14,547 nt of DNA. Source: Bacillota bacterium. Lineage in GTDB: Bacteria; Bacillota; Bacilli; Alicyclobacillales; Alicyclobacillaceae. The stretch lies in contig JAKAXI010000013.1 of assembly GCA_021816665.1 (NCBI GenBank), positions 1 through 14,547 of the forward strand. Reading direction: 5' to 3'. Position 1 is the stretch's first letter; every line of letters begins with the position of its first letter. Below are positions 7,153 through 14,205 of this stretch, piece after piece. Position numbers and translations under genes: made by a program. The notes under the pieces are model-generated. The model was not told where the DNA came from and searched no databases. It saw nothing but the letters and a program-made list of their open reading frames with translations.

Positions 7153-8528
7153 ACTGCGGGTCGAGCACTGGCGAGGCAGAAACATTCTGGCCTGACTACG
7201 TCGGACAGATACTCTCGCGGCTGGAAGGCGCAGGTTTTTCTGCACACGTTGTCGGAGGCTGTGTCCGGGATCACCTGCTCGGGCGCCAGACGCACGACTA
7301 CGACATTGCCACATCCGCTCGACCGGACGAAGTTGCCGACCTGTTTGACGGGACGGTCCCCACAGGTGTTCAACACGGGACCGTCACGGTCGTCGAATTT
7401 GGCACTCCTGTTGAAGTCACCACGTACAGACGAGATGAGGGGTACTCGGATGGGCGGCACCCCGACGCTGTTCTGTTCACCACTTCTCTGCTGACGGACT
7501 TGTCGCGGCGAGACTTCACGGTAAACGCGATGGCCGTGACGCCGGCTGGACAACTCGTGGATCCGTTTCGTGGCCGCGATGACCTGTACAAACGCTGCAT
7601 CCGCGCGGTAGGGAAGCCCGTCGACCGCTTCGAGGAAGATGCCCTGCGGATTCTGCGGGGACTCCGGTTCTGCGCAGAACTTGCGTTTACACTCGCCCCT
7701 GACACGGAGCGAGCGATGGCCCAAACCAGCCAAGGCCTGACTCTCATTTCCACAGAGCGCATCGGTCAAGAGTTTCGCCGCTTAGCTGCAGGAAACTGGC
7801 CGGTGGTCCTCCGCCAACTGGCTGAGGGCCCGTACTTGTTAAACTTACCCCCGCCATGGACGTCACTCCGCGTTGGATTTTCACGCTTGCTTGCCGATGG
7901 CTGGACGGAGAGCTTGTGGGCGCAAGCGCGTACCTTGTTCCTAAGCGCTTGGCAGGCTGTCGAAGCGCCCCACCGTGGGGACAAGCCGAGGGACAAGCCG
8001 GGTCACCTGCCCGCAACGCCGGACTTCGTTCTGGCAATGACACTGTTCTTTGCTCGCAGTGGGGTGGAAGTTTCCCAACTGCAGCAAATTGCGCGCCAAG
8101 CCGCGTGGGGGCGCAGAACTACCCATGTGCTGCGTGAGTCTCTCGAGACTACACAGGCTGACCCACTCAAATGGGAGCGTACCTTGTGGCGAACAACGCT
8201 GTTTTCGCGAGACAGAATGGCAGTTCTAGCCGGCTGTTTCTGCCTGGATGTGATGGATTGTGTGGTTGACGGAAACCACGTGCTAGAGGCGACCCGAACT
8301 GCCCTGGTGCAAAGCCTCGTTGAGTCTCAGCCGCTGTGGTCTTTCACAGACCTCGCAGTGAACGGTCAGGACATGGTCGACCTAGGCGCCAGTGGCCCAC
8401 AAGTTGGCGCACTGTTGTCGACCTTGGCGACCAGCGTACTCTGCGAACACTTGCAGAATGTAAGGCAGGAGCTGCTCACAACAGCTCGGCACCTTGTCCT
8501 GACAAACTTCGGAGCACAAAGGGAGTGA
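7149..8528 (+). CDS. cca: CCA tRNA nucleotidyltransferase
   Basis: This enzyme adds or repairs the 3'-terminal CCA of tRNAs without a template. The N-terminal nucleotidyltransferase head is clear: VVGGCVRD at 34-41, the catalytic D50-Y51-D52 in HDYDIATSA, the RRDFTVNAMA motif at 120-129, and RFEEDALRILRGLRF at 160-174 (nucleotide-selecting region). The C-terminal body/tail ends with a DLAVNGQDMVDLG segment typical of bacterial CCA enzymes. At 459 residues it is longer than B. subtilis Cca (about 397), the extra length lying in the middle and C-terminal half. No HD phosphohydrolase motif was seen. ATG at 7149 overlaps the bshA stop (ATGA); no good Shine-Dalgarno precedes it, so coupling to bshA translation is likely. 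birA starts 5 nt after the stop. Confidence 0.94.
   Translation: MNCGSSTGEAETFWPDYVGQILSRLEGAGFSAHVVGGCVRDHLLGRQTHDYDIATSARPDEVADLFDGTVPTGVQHGTVTVVEFGTPVEVTTYRRDEGYSDGRHPDAVLFTTSLLTDLSRRDFTVNAMAVTPAGQLVDPFRGRDDLYKRCIRAVGKPVDRFEEDALRILRGLRFCAELAFTLAPDTERAMAQTSQGLTLISTERIGQEFRRLAAGNWPVVLRQLAEGPYLLNLPPPWTSLRVGFSRLLADGWTESLWAQARTLFLSAWQAVEAPHRGDKPRDKPGHLPATPDFVLAMTLFFARSGVEVSQLQQIARQAAWGRRTTHVLRESLETTQADPLKWERTLWRTTLFSRDRMAVLAGCFCLDVMDCVVDGNHVLEATRTALVQSLVESQPLWSFTDLAVNGQDMVDLGASGPQVGALLSTLATSVLCEHLQNVRQELLTTARHLVLTNFGAQRE
7978..8001 (+). repeat. 12-bp tandem duplication inside cca
   Basis: GGGACAAGCCGA (7978-7989) is followed at once by GGGACAAGCCGG (7990-8001), 11 of 12 bases identical. It encodes a repeated DKPR/DKPG stretch in a hydrophilic loop of the C-terminal half of Cca. 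It keeps the frame and probably reflects a recent slippage duplication. Confidence 0.75.
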
Positions 8529-8533
8529 ACCAC

Positions 8534-9553
8534 ATGAGCAAACCCGTCCTCTCTGAGCAAGAGACACCTGAAGGGGAAAGTGTACGAGACCGGATTATGA
8601 CTCTCCTCCTGGAACGCCGCAACGAGTTTGTGTCGGGAGAAGACCTAAGCGCTGCATCAGGCGTGTCTCGAACTGCTGTTTGGAAGCACATCCGCGTTAT
8701 GGAACAGTGGGGGTTTGTGTTTGAGTCTAGTCCAAAAAAGGGTTATCGCATGACCACGGTACCTGATTTGTTGGTCGGTCCGTTGTTAAAGCAGCACCTA
8801 CCGCAGTCATGTGTGCTCGGACGAAACGTCGTGTTCTTGCCTGAAACGGCATCCACGAACGCCGTTGCCATGGGACTGGCAGCGAGTGGTGCCGCCGACG
8901 GAACCCTTGTCACAGCTTGGGAACAGACGGGAGGGCGCGGTCGCCGAGGCCACACCTGGTTTTCTCCGCGCGGTGGGCTGTGGATGTCACTGGTGTTGCA
9001 ACAGGCACTTCCCCTTGCACGCGCTGCAGAACTCACCCTCCTCGCGAGTGTCGCGGTTCGCCGCGCGGTGAAAGACACATGGGGACTTACTGCAGACATC
9101 AAGTGGCCGAACGACTTGTTGATGGAGGGCCGGAAAGTCTGTGGCATTTTGGCGGAAATCAGAGCGGACGGGGAATCTGTTCAGCATGCAGTACTTGGAA
9201 TCGGGATCAACAGCGCCATCGAAGCAGATGCATTTCCAGATGAGTTGACCGCCATCGCAACCTCGCTTCAGGCGGTTGCGGGGCACTCCGTACCGAACCT
9301 TACCCTCGCGAGCGCTATCTTGCGCGAATTGGAGCCTATGTACCTTGACCTCTGTCGCGGGGGCAGTGGCTTTCTCGCAGTTGCAGAAGAGTGGCGCAGA
9401 GCGTCTACCACGCTAGGCCGACACATTGCGGTACGAACGGCGAACCGAACGCATACAGGAACAGCAGTTCGCATAGACGACTCAGGAGCGCTGCATCTTT
9501 CGGTCGATGGGGGAGAAACCATCGTGATCCACAGCGGGGACGTTCTATTTTAA
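8534..9553 (+). CDS. birA: Bifunctional biotin--[acetyl-CoA-carboxylase] ligase / biotin operon repressor BirA
   Basis: BirA activates biotin to biotinyl-AMP and transfers it to the carrier lysine of acetyl-CoA and pyruvate carboxylases. Holo-BirA without acceptor binds biotin operators. The product has 339 residues. A winged helix-turn-helix occupies about 15-75 (SGEDLSAASGVSRTAVWKHI), so it is the regulatory type. The biotin-binding loop GGRGRRGH is at 133-140, FSPRGGLW at 143-150, KWPND at 190-194, and GRKVCGILAE at 199-208 with the conserved lysine K201. The C-terminal SH3-like domain reads to the end. ATG at 8534 follows AAAGGGAG (8518-8525) at 8 nt. The open frame continues upstream to 8336 within cca but has no family match. 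No biotin operator was seen inside this window, so the target operon lies elsewhere. Confidence 0.96.
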   Translation: MSKPVLSEQETPEGESVRDRIMTLLLERRNEFVSGEDLSAASGVSRTAVWKHIRVMEQWGFVFESSPKKGYRMTTVPDLLVGPLLKQHLPQSCVLGRNVVFLPETASTNAVAMGLAASGAADGTLVTAWEQTGGRGRRGHTWFSPRGGLWMSLVLQQALPLARAAELTLLASVAVRRAVKDTWGLTADIKWPNDLLMEGRKVCGILAEIRADGESVQHAVLGIGINSAIEADAFPDELTAIATSLQAVAGHSVPNLTLASAILRELEPMYLDLCRGGSGFLAVAEEWRRASTTLGRHIAVRTANRTHTGTAVRIDDSGALHLSVDGGETIVIHSGDVLF

Positions 9554-9568
9554 AGAAAAAGGAAGTAA

Positions 9569-9585
9569 AGCGGCCCTCTGCCGCT
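9569..9585 (+). terminator. GC-rich hairpin after birA, weak terminator or leader element
   Basis: AGCGGC (9569-9574) pairs perfectly with GCCGCT (9580-9585) around a 5-nt loop, 15 nt after the birA stop. It is followed by GTATATT rather than a run of T's, so termination is likely to be weak. It may instead be the first stem of the structured leader before the large TPR gene. Confidence 0.4.
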
Positions 9586-9594
9586 GTATATTGG

Positions 9595-9646
9595 CTCAGT
9601 TGTAGAACATCCTAGAAACGGATGGTTGTCTCACAATTGAGGAGGG
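9595..9646 (+). promoter_or_regulatory. Nested stem-loop in the leader of the large TPR gene, reaching into its Shine-Dalgarno
   Basis: CTCAGTTGT (9595-9603) pairs with ACAATTGAG (9633-9641), nine pairs with one G-U. Inside, AACATCC (9606-9612) pairs with GGATG-(G)-TT (9620-9627), leaving a 7-nt loop (9613-9619). The outer 3' arm ends in the first bases of the ribosome-binding sequence GAGGAGGG (9639-9646), 6 nt before the GTG at 9653. The 5' part (9592-9612) resembles a tRNA D-arm consensus with one base missing, but no acceptor or T-arm can be formed. Regulatory function is inference. Confidence 0.45.
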
Positions 9647-9652
9647 ATAGAC

Positions 9653-11254
9653 GTGTTCGATCAAGCGTTCGCAACTCTCTTTCGTGCAGTGGACCGGGTG
9701 CGAGTCCAATTGGAGACAGCGGACGCAGAGTTGCGCGAGCTGCTGGCCGAAGAGTTACATGAACTCCGGCACCTAGGAAACGCATACGTGGACCACTGGT
9801 TAGCGCTTGACGAGCAGATTGTCGAACTGATGGACAGTTACGACCTCCTCACCATGAGTGAGTCGGTATCTCCCGATCACGATGCCAGCGAACTGCACGG
9901 CTGGCCAGACTCTGAAAGTCTCGGGTTTGGCGCACAACTGCCCCTTGATGTCACAACGGAAATAAGCGGGAGAGGAAGTGCTCCTCGCCCTGGCAACGCC
10001 ATTCCGATTGCAAGCGCACACGGTAGCAAGCAGACTCTCCAAGGTACGGAGTCCGGCCCTGTGCCCGAACTCGACTGGGTGTTTCTGTCGTCCGAACCGA
10101 TTACGGCAGCGTTTCGCAAAGGCATGGGATATTTCGACCTGCTTCTGTTCGATGAAGCCGCCACGGCACTGCGTCAAGTTGTTCAAGCAGCGCCGAATCC
10201 AGTCTCTCGCATTTACCTCGCAGCTTCACTCTCCGCAAACCAGTTCTCAGAAGAGGCCCTAGTACAGCTGACAATGGCAAGAGAGTCTACGGATGACGAG
10301 CGGATCCTCTGTGCTGCAAACGAAGTGGAAGCGCACCTGAGATTTGGCGTCGGCGACGTGGCGGGAGCGATTGCCTGTCTCGAGGACAGTGCTCTGCGTA
10401 TGCCAGAGTACCAGGATGTGTGGTACAACCTTGGCGTCTGTCTCGCAACGCAGGGAGCTTTTTCAGAAGCTTCGTATGTCCTCGCCCAAGCGGTCGCTCT
10501 CGACCCGGATGATGTGGATGCCATTTGCCTGCTCGCCGAAGTACAGTTGCGCGATGAGAACGCAGAGGCAGCAAGACAAATGTGCGAGCAAGCCACATCA
10601 CGCGTCGGACGACATCCACGTGTCCTTGAAGCTCTTTGCCGCATTTACTTTCACTTGCGAGAGGAGAGTCGTTGCCTGGCGCTGTGCCGTCAACTCGTCG
10701 ATGCCTATCCGCACCTGTCGACACCGTGGCGACTTGCTGCGTGGACCTTGGTCCGACGAGAGAGCCCGGACCAGGCGCTGGCCCTGCTTAAAAAACGCTT
10801 GGCAACAGCACCTGACGATGCGCAAAGCCTTCTGCAACTCGGAGTCGTTTACTTGCTGAGACAAGACTACGACCGCGCCGAGTCTGTCATTCTGCGCTCA
10901 CTCCCGAAGTCTGCCGACAAGGCGATGGTTTGGATTATCCTTGGCCGCGTGAGCGCGGCAAATCGACTCCACGCCAAAGCGCACCGCCGTTACTTGCGCG
11001 CTCTGCGCGATCCCCGCCGGTCCGTGAAACGACTTGCCTTATACTACGCCGGTCTCAGTTTGGCTGATGCAGGTCGCCTGCGAGAAGCGGAGAAATACCT
11101 TCAGGCAGCGCTCGTTCTTGGCACAGCCAACCCTGCCATTCTGATTGCACTCGGTCGCACCGTCGATCGTCTCGGACGACACAGTGAGGCAGACAAGCTG
11201 TTTTCACGCGCTGAGGAAAGTGTTGGGGCCTCGTACCCGGTCTCTGGACTCTGA
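9653..11254 (+). CDS. Large tetratricopeptide-repeat protein (533 residues)
   Basis: The protein has three parts. Residues 1-65 are strongly helical and charged, rich in E/L heptad-like spacing (ETADAELRELLAEELHELRHL at 21-41), possibly a coiled-coil contact. Residues 66-140 are a low-complexity, Ser/Pro/Gly-rich linker. From about 150 to 525 there are ten or so TPR-like units; the clearest are at 151-183, 256-287, 390-419, 463-490 and 494-525, with A/G-Y-L-A-A-P pattern residues. There is no signal peptide or membrane helix, so a cytoplasmic scaffold is most likely; partners are unknown. GTG at 9653 follows GAGGAGGG at 6 nt. It occupies the interval where B. subtilis has panBCD between birA and dinG. 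It is the second TPR gene in this cluster, and like the first it has a structured leader. No specific function can be assigned. Confidence 0.88.
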   Translation: MFDQAFATLFRAVDRVRVQLETADAELRELLAEELHELRHLGNAYVDHWLALDEQIVELMDSYDLLTMSESVSPDHDASELHGWPDSESLGFGAQLPLDVTTEISGRGSAPRPGNAIPIASAHGSKQTLQGTESGPVPELDWVFLSSEPITAAFRKGMGYFDLLLFDEAATALRQVVQAAPNPVSRIYLAASLSANQFSEEALVQLTMARESTDDERILCAANEVEAHLRFGVGDVAGAIACLEDSALRMPEYQDVWYNLGVCLATQGAFSEASYVLAQAVALDPDDVDAICLLAEVQLRDENAEAARQMCEQATSRVGRHPRVLEALCRIYFHLREESRCLALCRQLVDAYPHLSTPWRLAAWTLVRRESPDQALALLKKRLATAPDDAQSLLQLGVVYLLRQDYDRAESVILRSLPKSADKAMVWIILGRVSAANRLHAKAHRRYLRALRDPRRSVKRLALYYAGLSLADAGRLREAEKYLQAALVLGTANPAILIALGRTVDRLGRHSEADKLFSRAEESVGASYPVSGL

Positions 11255-11269
11255 TACAATAAGAGTATC
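11252..11269 (+). promoter_or_regulatory. Extended -10 promoter candidate with overlapping inverted repeat before dinG
   Basis: TGATACAAT (11252-11260) fits an extended -10 element (TG-n-TACAAT), overlapping the stop of the TPR gene. No good -35 is seen at the right distance, as is common for extended -10 promoters. GATAC (11253-11257) and GTATC (11265-11269) form a perfect inverted repeat across it, 7 nt apart, a possible operator. Transcription would start about 30 nt before the GTG of dinG. It does not resemble the Gram-positive LexA box. Confidence 0.4.
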
Positions 11270-11296
11270 CTGAGGTACGACCGGGGAGGACGCTCA

Positions 11297-14173
11297 GTGG
11301 ACTTCGTCGTATATGACTTGGAGACGACGGGGCTGCGCCCCGGACAAGACGAGATCATCGAAATCGGAGCCGTACGCTCGGAGCACGGCATCGTTACAGC
11401 CACATATCACAGTTTAATTCGGCCGCTCGGCAGCGTCCCTGACGAAATTCTGCAACTCACCGGGATCTCGTTGAAAGACCTAGCATCTGCGAGAAGTCTG
11501 TCAGAAGTGCTGCCAGAGTTTCTCGAGTTTATTTCTGGATGGCACCTAGTTGCCCACAACGCTCGCTTTGACTTCAACTTTCTCAAATCTGCCTGTGAAC
11601 AAACTGGACAACCCCTGTCGGCGTCAAGCGACTCTCTTGACACGTTGGTGCTTGCTCGCGTTCTTCTGCCAACAGAGCGTTCACATCGGCTGGAAGACCT
11701 CGCGAAGCTGCTCAATCTCCCGATCGAGACAGCGCATCGCGGCCTGTCGGATGCGCAGACCACACAGGCTCTTCTATGCTCTCTGCAGAACTTGGCACTG
11801 GCCCTTCCGCTTCTGACACTGCAACAATTGGAGCGCCTTGCAGGCATGTTTTCACCCGTTACTGCCACGTGGTTCGGGGACGTGGCAGAAGAGCGGATGC
11901 ATAAATACGGAACTGTGCGCCCTCAGGGCACTTCGCAAGTGCTCGACCTTGTCTACTCTGCACGTGTAGGAGGTAGTCAGGAGAGGTCCGCAGAGGTCCA
12001 AGCAAAATCAGACGGACATGAGAAGACAGAGGGTGACAGCGAAGCCGAAGCTGGGAGTTGGTTTACAGCCGATAGTCCACTTGGCCGGGCACTGCCTTCG
12101 TTCGAGGTTCGCATCGGTCAACAACAGATGGTAGATGCCGTAACAAAGGCCCTCGAGGCTGATACACATTTGATCGCGGAAGCCGGAACTGGCACAGGCA
12201 AATCTTTGGCGTACCTGATCCCTGCAGCCCTGTATGCGGCCAAAACCGACAGCCGGGTGATGGTCGCTACTCACACCATTGCGCTGCAAGACCAAATCGA
12301 GCGGCGTGACTTTCCGACGCTGCGCAGCGTCATGGGGGTTCCGCTGTCCTTGGCTGTTTTTAAGGGAAGAACTCACTACTTATGCATGCGTAAACTCGCT
12401 CAAGAGAACGCTGGCGCTGACTTTGGTACGCCACAAGGAGAACTGGAGGCATACATGGCGTTGATGCGGTGGGTCGTGGACACCCCCGCCGGAAACCGCG
12501 AAGAGTTGGCCTTCTCGAACCGAATGTCGGATGTCTGGCACCGTGTCCAAAGCGAAACCGAGACGTGCATCCACAAGCGCTGTCCGTTCTTCCAAGATTG
12601 CTATTATTTCCGAGCTCGGGGCGCAGCTTATGAAGCGGACATTGTGGTGACCAATCACGCGTTGGTTCTGTCCGACTTAAAAGCAGAACACCGCGTGTTA
12701 CCGCGCTACGACAAGGTCGTGTTTGACGAAGCGCATCACCTCGAGGAAGCCGCCACCAAGCACCTGGGTTCAGAAGTGTCCGCGCCACAAATTGCTATCT
12801 CACTGGGCCGGATCCTTCGTGACGGCGGCAAGCACGGCGTCGTCGCCGAACTGTCGAACCGCCTTGCTGAAGCGACAGACAGAAACGGGCGGTCCGCGAC
12901 CGTTCTGGAGGCACTGCGTGAAGCCTTGCTGGACGTACGAGCAACGGTGGATGAAGCTTTTTCTGCGCTTGGACAACTGATTGCGCCCGGGCAGTCAGAG
13001 TTGCGAATCACAAGTGTACTGGCACAGTCTCCTGCATGGAAGGTGTACCTCAGTCAAAGCGACCGTTTGCAGGACTTATCTGCAAGACTCCTAGATGCGG
13101 CCGATGAACTCGAAGCCCTGGCAGAACAGCAGTCGGACTCTGACCTCGGTGGGCGGATGTTCGACGCTGCTGGATTTGTCCGTGAACTCACGCTGCGACT
13201 TAGCACCTTGTGTCAAGCCGGGGCAGCCGGACCGGAATGGGTGGTCTGGGTTGAGAAAAGCGGCTACGCAGACCGTCCGTTCATTAGCCTGCATGTCGCG
13301 CCAATCGATGTTGCTGGCATCTTGCGCAGCACCTTGTTTGAAACCAAAGACACCGTGATCCTGACATCTGCTACGTTGTCTGTGGACGGTAAATTTGACT
13401 ACATCCGAGAACGGCTGGGGCTTGACGACAACTGCGCGCACGCTGTCGAAGAGATCTCGGTACCCTCTCCATTTGACTACTCGCGCCAGGCGCTGCTGTG
13501 CGTCCCAACGGACATTCCGGAACTCGCTGGTATGCAACCGGAGCAAGCCGCCATCTGGGTAGCTGACTCCATCTTCCAGCTGGCGCGCGCTTCACAAGGG
13601 AAGCTGCTTGCCCTGTTCACCAGTCACGTGATGCTGCGAGCGGTAGCGCGTGCGCTCCGCGATCCGCTGCAGTCGATCGGCTTACGTGTGTTTGCACAGG
13701 GCGTTGACGGTAACCGTGCACACCTGTTGGAATCGTTTCGACAAGGCACTGCAGGCGTACTTCTTGGGGCGCAGTCGTTTTGGGAAGGTATCGATCTGCC
13801 GGGGGATCAGTTGACAACGCTCGTCATTGTTCGGCTCCCGTTCGCACCGCCTACACACCCGGTGACAGCCGCTCGTCACGAGCGCCTCGAACAGCAAGGC
13901 AAGAGCGCCTTTTGGCACGCAAGCCTGCCCGAGGCTGTGGTTCGCTTTCGCCAGGGCTTCGGCCGCCTCATTCGGACCACTGCAGACCGCGGTGTCGTCG
14001 TGGTCTACGACAAGCGCATTGTCACGGCGCGTTACGGCCGAGCCTTCGTACGCTCACTCACTGGAGTGCGCCCATTCGTGGCCCCGGAGCAAGACGTGAT
14101 CGACCGCGTCGCTGTGTTTCTCACGCCAGTAGGCGAACTGCATAACGTCTCTACATCGGCCCACACTAACTGA
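11297..14173 (+). CDS. dinG: DinG: 3'-5' exonuclease fused to an XPD-type superfamily 2 helicase
   Basis: This 958-residue protein has two modules. Residues 1-165 form a DEDDh exonuclease with D7 and E9 (YDLETTG), D92 (HNARFDF), and H147 with D152 (HRGLSDA). A linker near 225-260 leads to a superfamily 2 helicase with Walker A GTGTGKS (297-303), the DEAH box (477-480), a GAQSFWEGIDLPG motif and the motif VI sequence QGFGRLIR near the C-terminus. Four cysteines, C363, C424, C429 and C435, match the C-x(n)-C-x4-C-x5-C pattern that binds the [4Fe-4S] cluster of E. coli DinG. The Staphylococcus aureus enzyme has the same fusion but is reported to lack the cluster and helicase activity; here both activities may be kept. 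The GTG at 11297 follows GGGGAGG (11283-11289) at 7 nt. ku begins 32 nt downstream, suggesting a shared repair operon. Confidence 0.95.
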   Translation: MDFVVYDLETTGLRPGQDEIIEIGAVRSEHGIVTATYHSLIRPLGSVPDEILQLTGISLKDLASARSLSEVLPEFLEFISGWHLVAHNARFDFNFLKSACEQTGQPLSASSDSLDTLVLARVLLPTERSHRLEDLAKLLNLPIETAHRGLSDAQTTQALLCSLQNLALALPLLTLQQLERLAGMFSPVTATWFGDVAEERMHKYGTVRPQGTSQVLDLVYSARVGGSQERSAEVQAKSDGHEKTEGDSEAEAGSWFTADSPLGRALPSFEVRIGQQQMVDAVTKALEADTHLIAEAGTGTGKSLAYLIPAALYAAKTDSRVMVATHTIALQDQIERRDFPTLRSVMGVPLSLAVFKGRTHYLCMRKLAQENAGADFGTPQGELEAYMALMRWVVDTPAGNREELAFSNRMSDVWHRVQSETETCIHKRCPFFQDCYYFRARGAAYEADIVVTNHALVLSDLKAEHRVLPRYDKVVFDEAHHLEEAATKHLGSEVSAPQIAISLGRILRDGGKHGVVAELSNRLAEATDRNGRSATVLEALREALLDVRATVDEAFSALGQLIAPGQSELRITSVLAQSPAWKVYLSQSDRLQDLSARLLDAADELEALAEQQSDSDLGGRMFDAAGFVRELTLRLSTLCQAGAAGPEWVVWVEKSGYADRPFISLHVAPIDVAGILRSTLFETKDTVILTSATLSVDGKFDYIRERLGLDDNCAHAVEEISVPSPFDYSRQALLCVPTDIPELAGMQPEQAAIWVADSIFQLARASQGKLLALFTSHVMLRAVARALRDPLQSIGLRVFAQGVDGNRAHLLESFRQGTAGVLLGAQSFWEGIDLPGDQLTTLVIVRLPFAPPTHPVTAARHERLEQQGKSAFWHASLPEAVVRFRQGFGRLIRTTADRGVVVVYDKRIVTARYGRAFVRSLTGVRPFVAPEQDVIDRVAVFLTPVGELHNVSTSAHTN

Positions 14174-14205
14174 CAACACCCTGATCACGCGAGGGGGAGT
14201 CAGCC

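Noticed and set aside
8336..8533. 66-codon N-terminal extension of BirA
   Set aside because: It is a shadow frame inside the end of cca; the ATG at 8534 has a good ribosome site and begins just before the winged-helix domain.
9592..9641. tRNA gene after birA
   Set aside because: Only a D-arm-like stretch and a 7-nt hairpin loop are present; one D-loop base is missing, position 33 is A rather than U, and no acceptor stem or T-arm can form.
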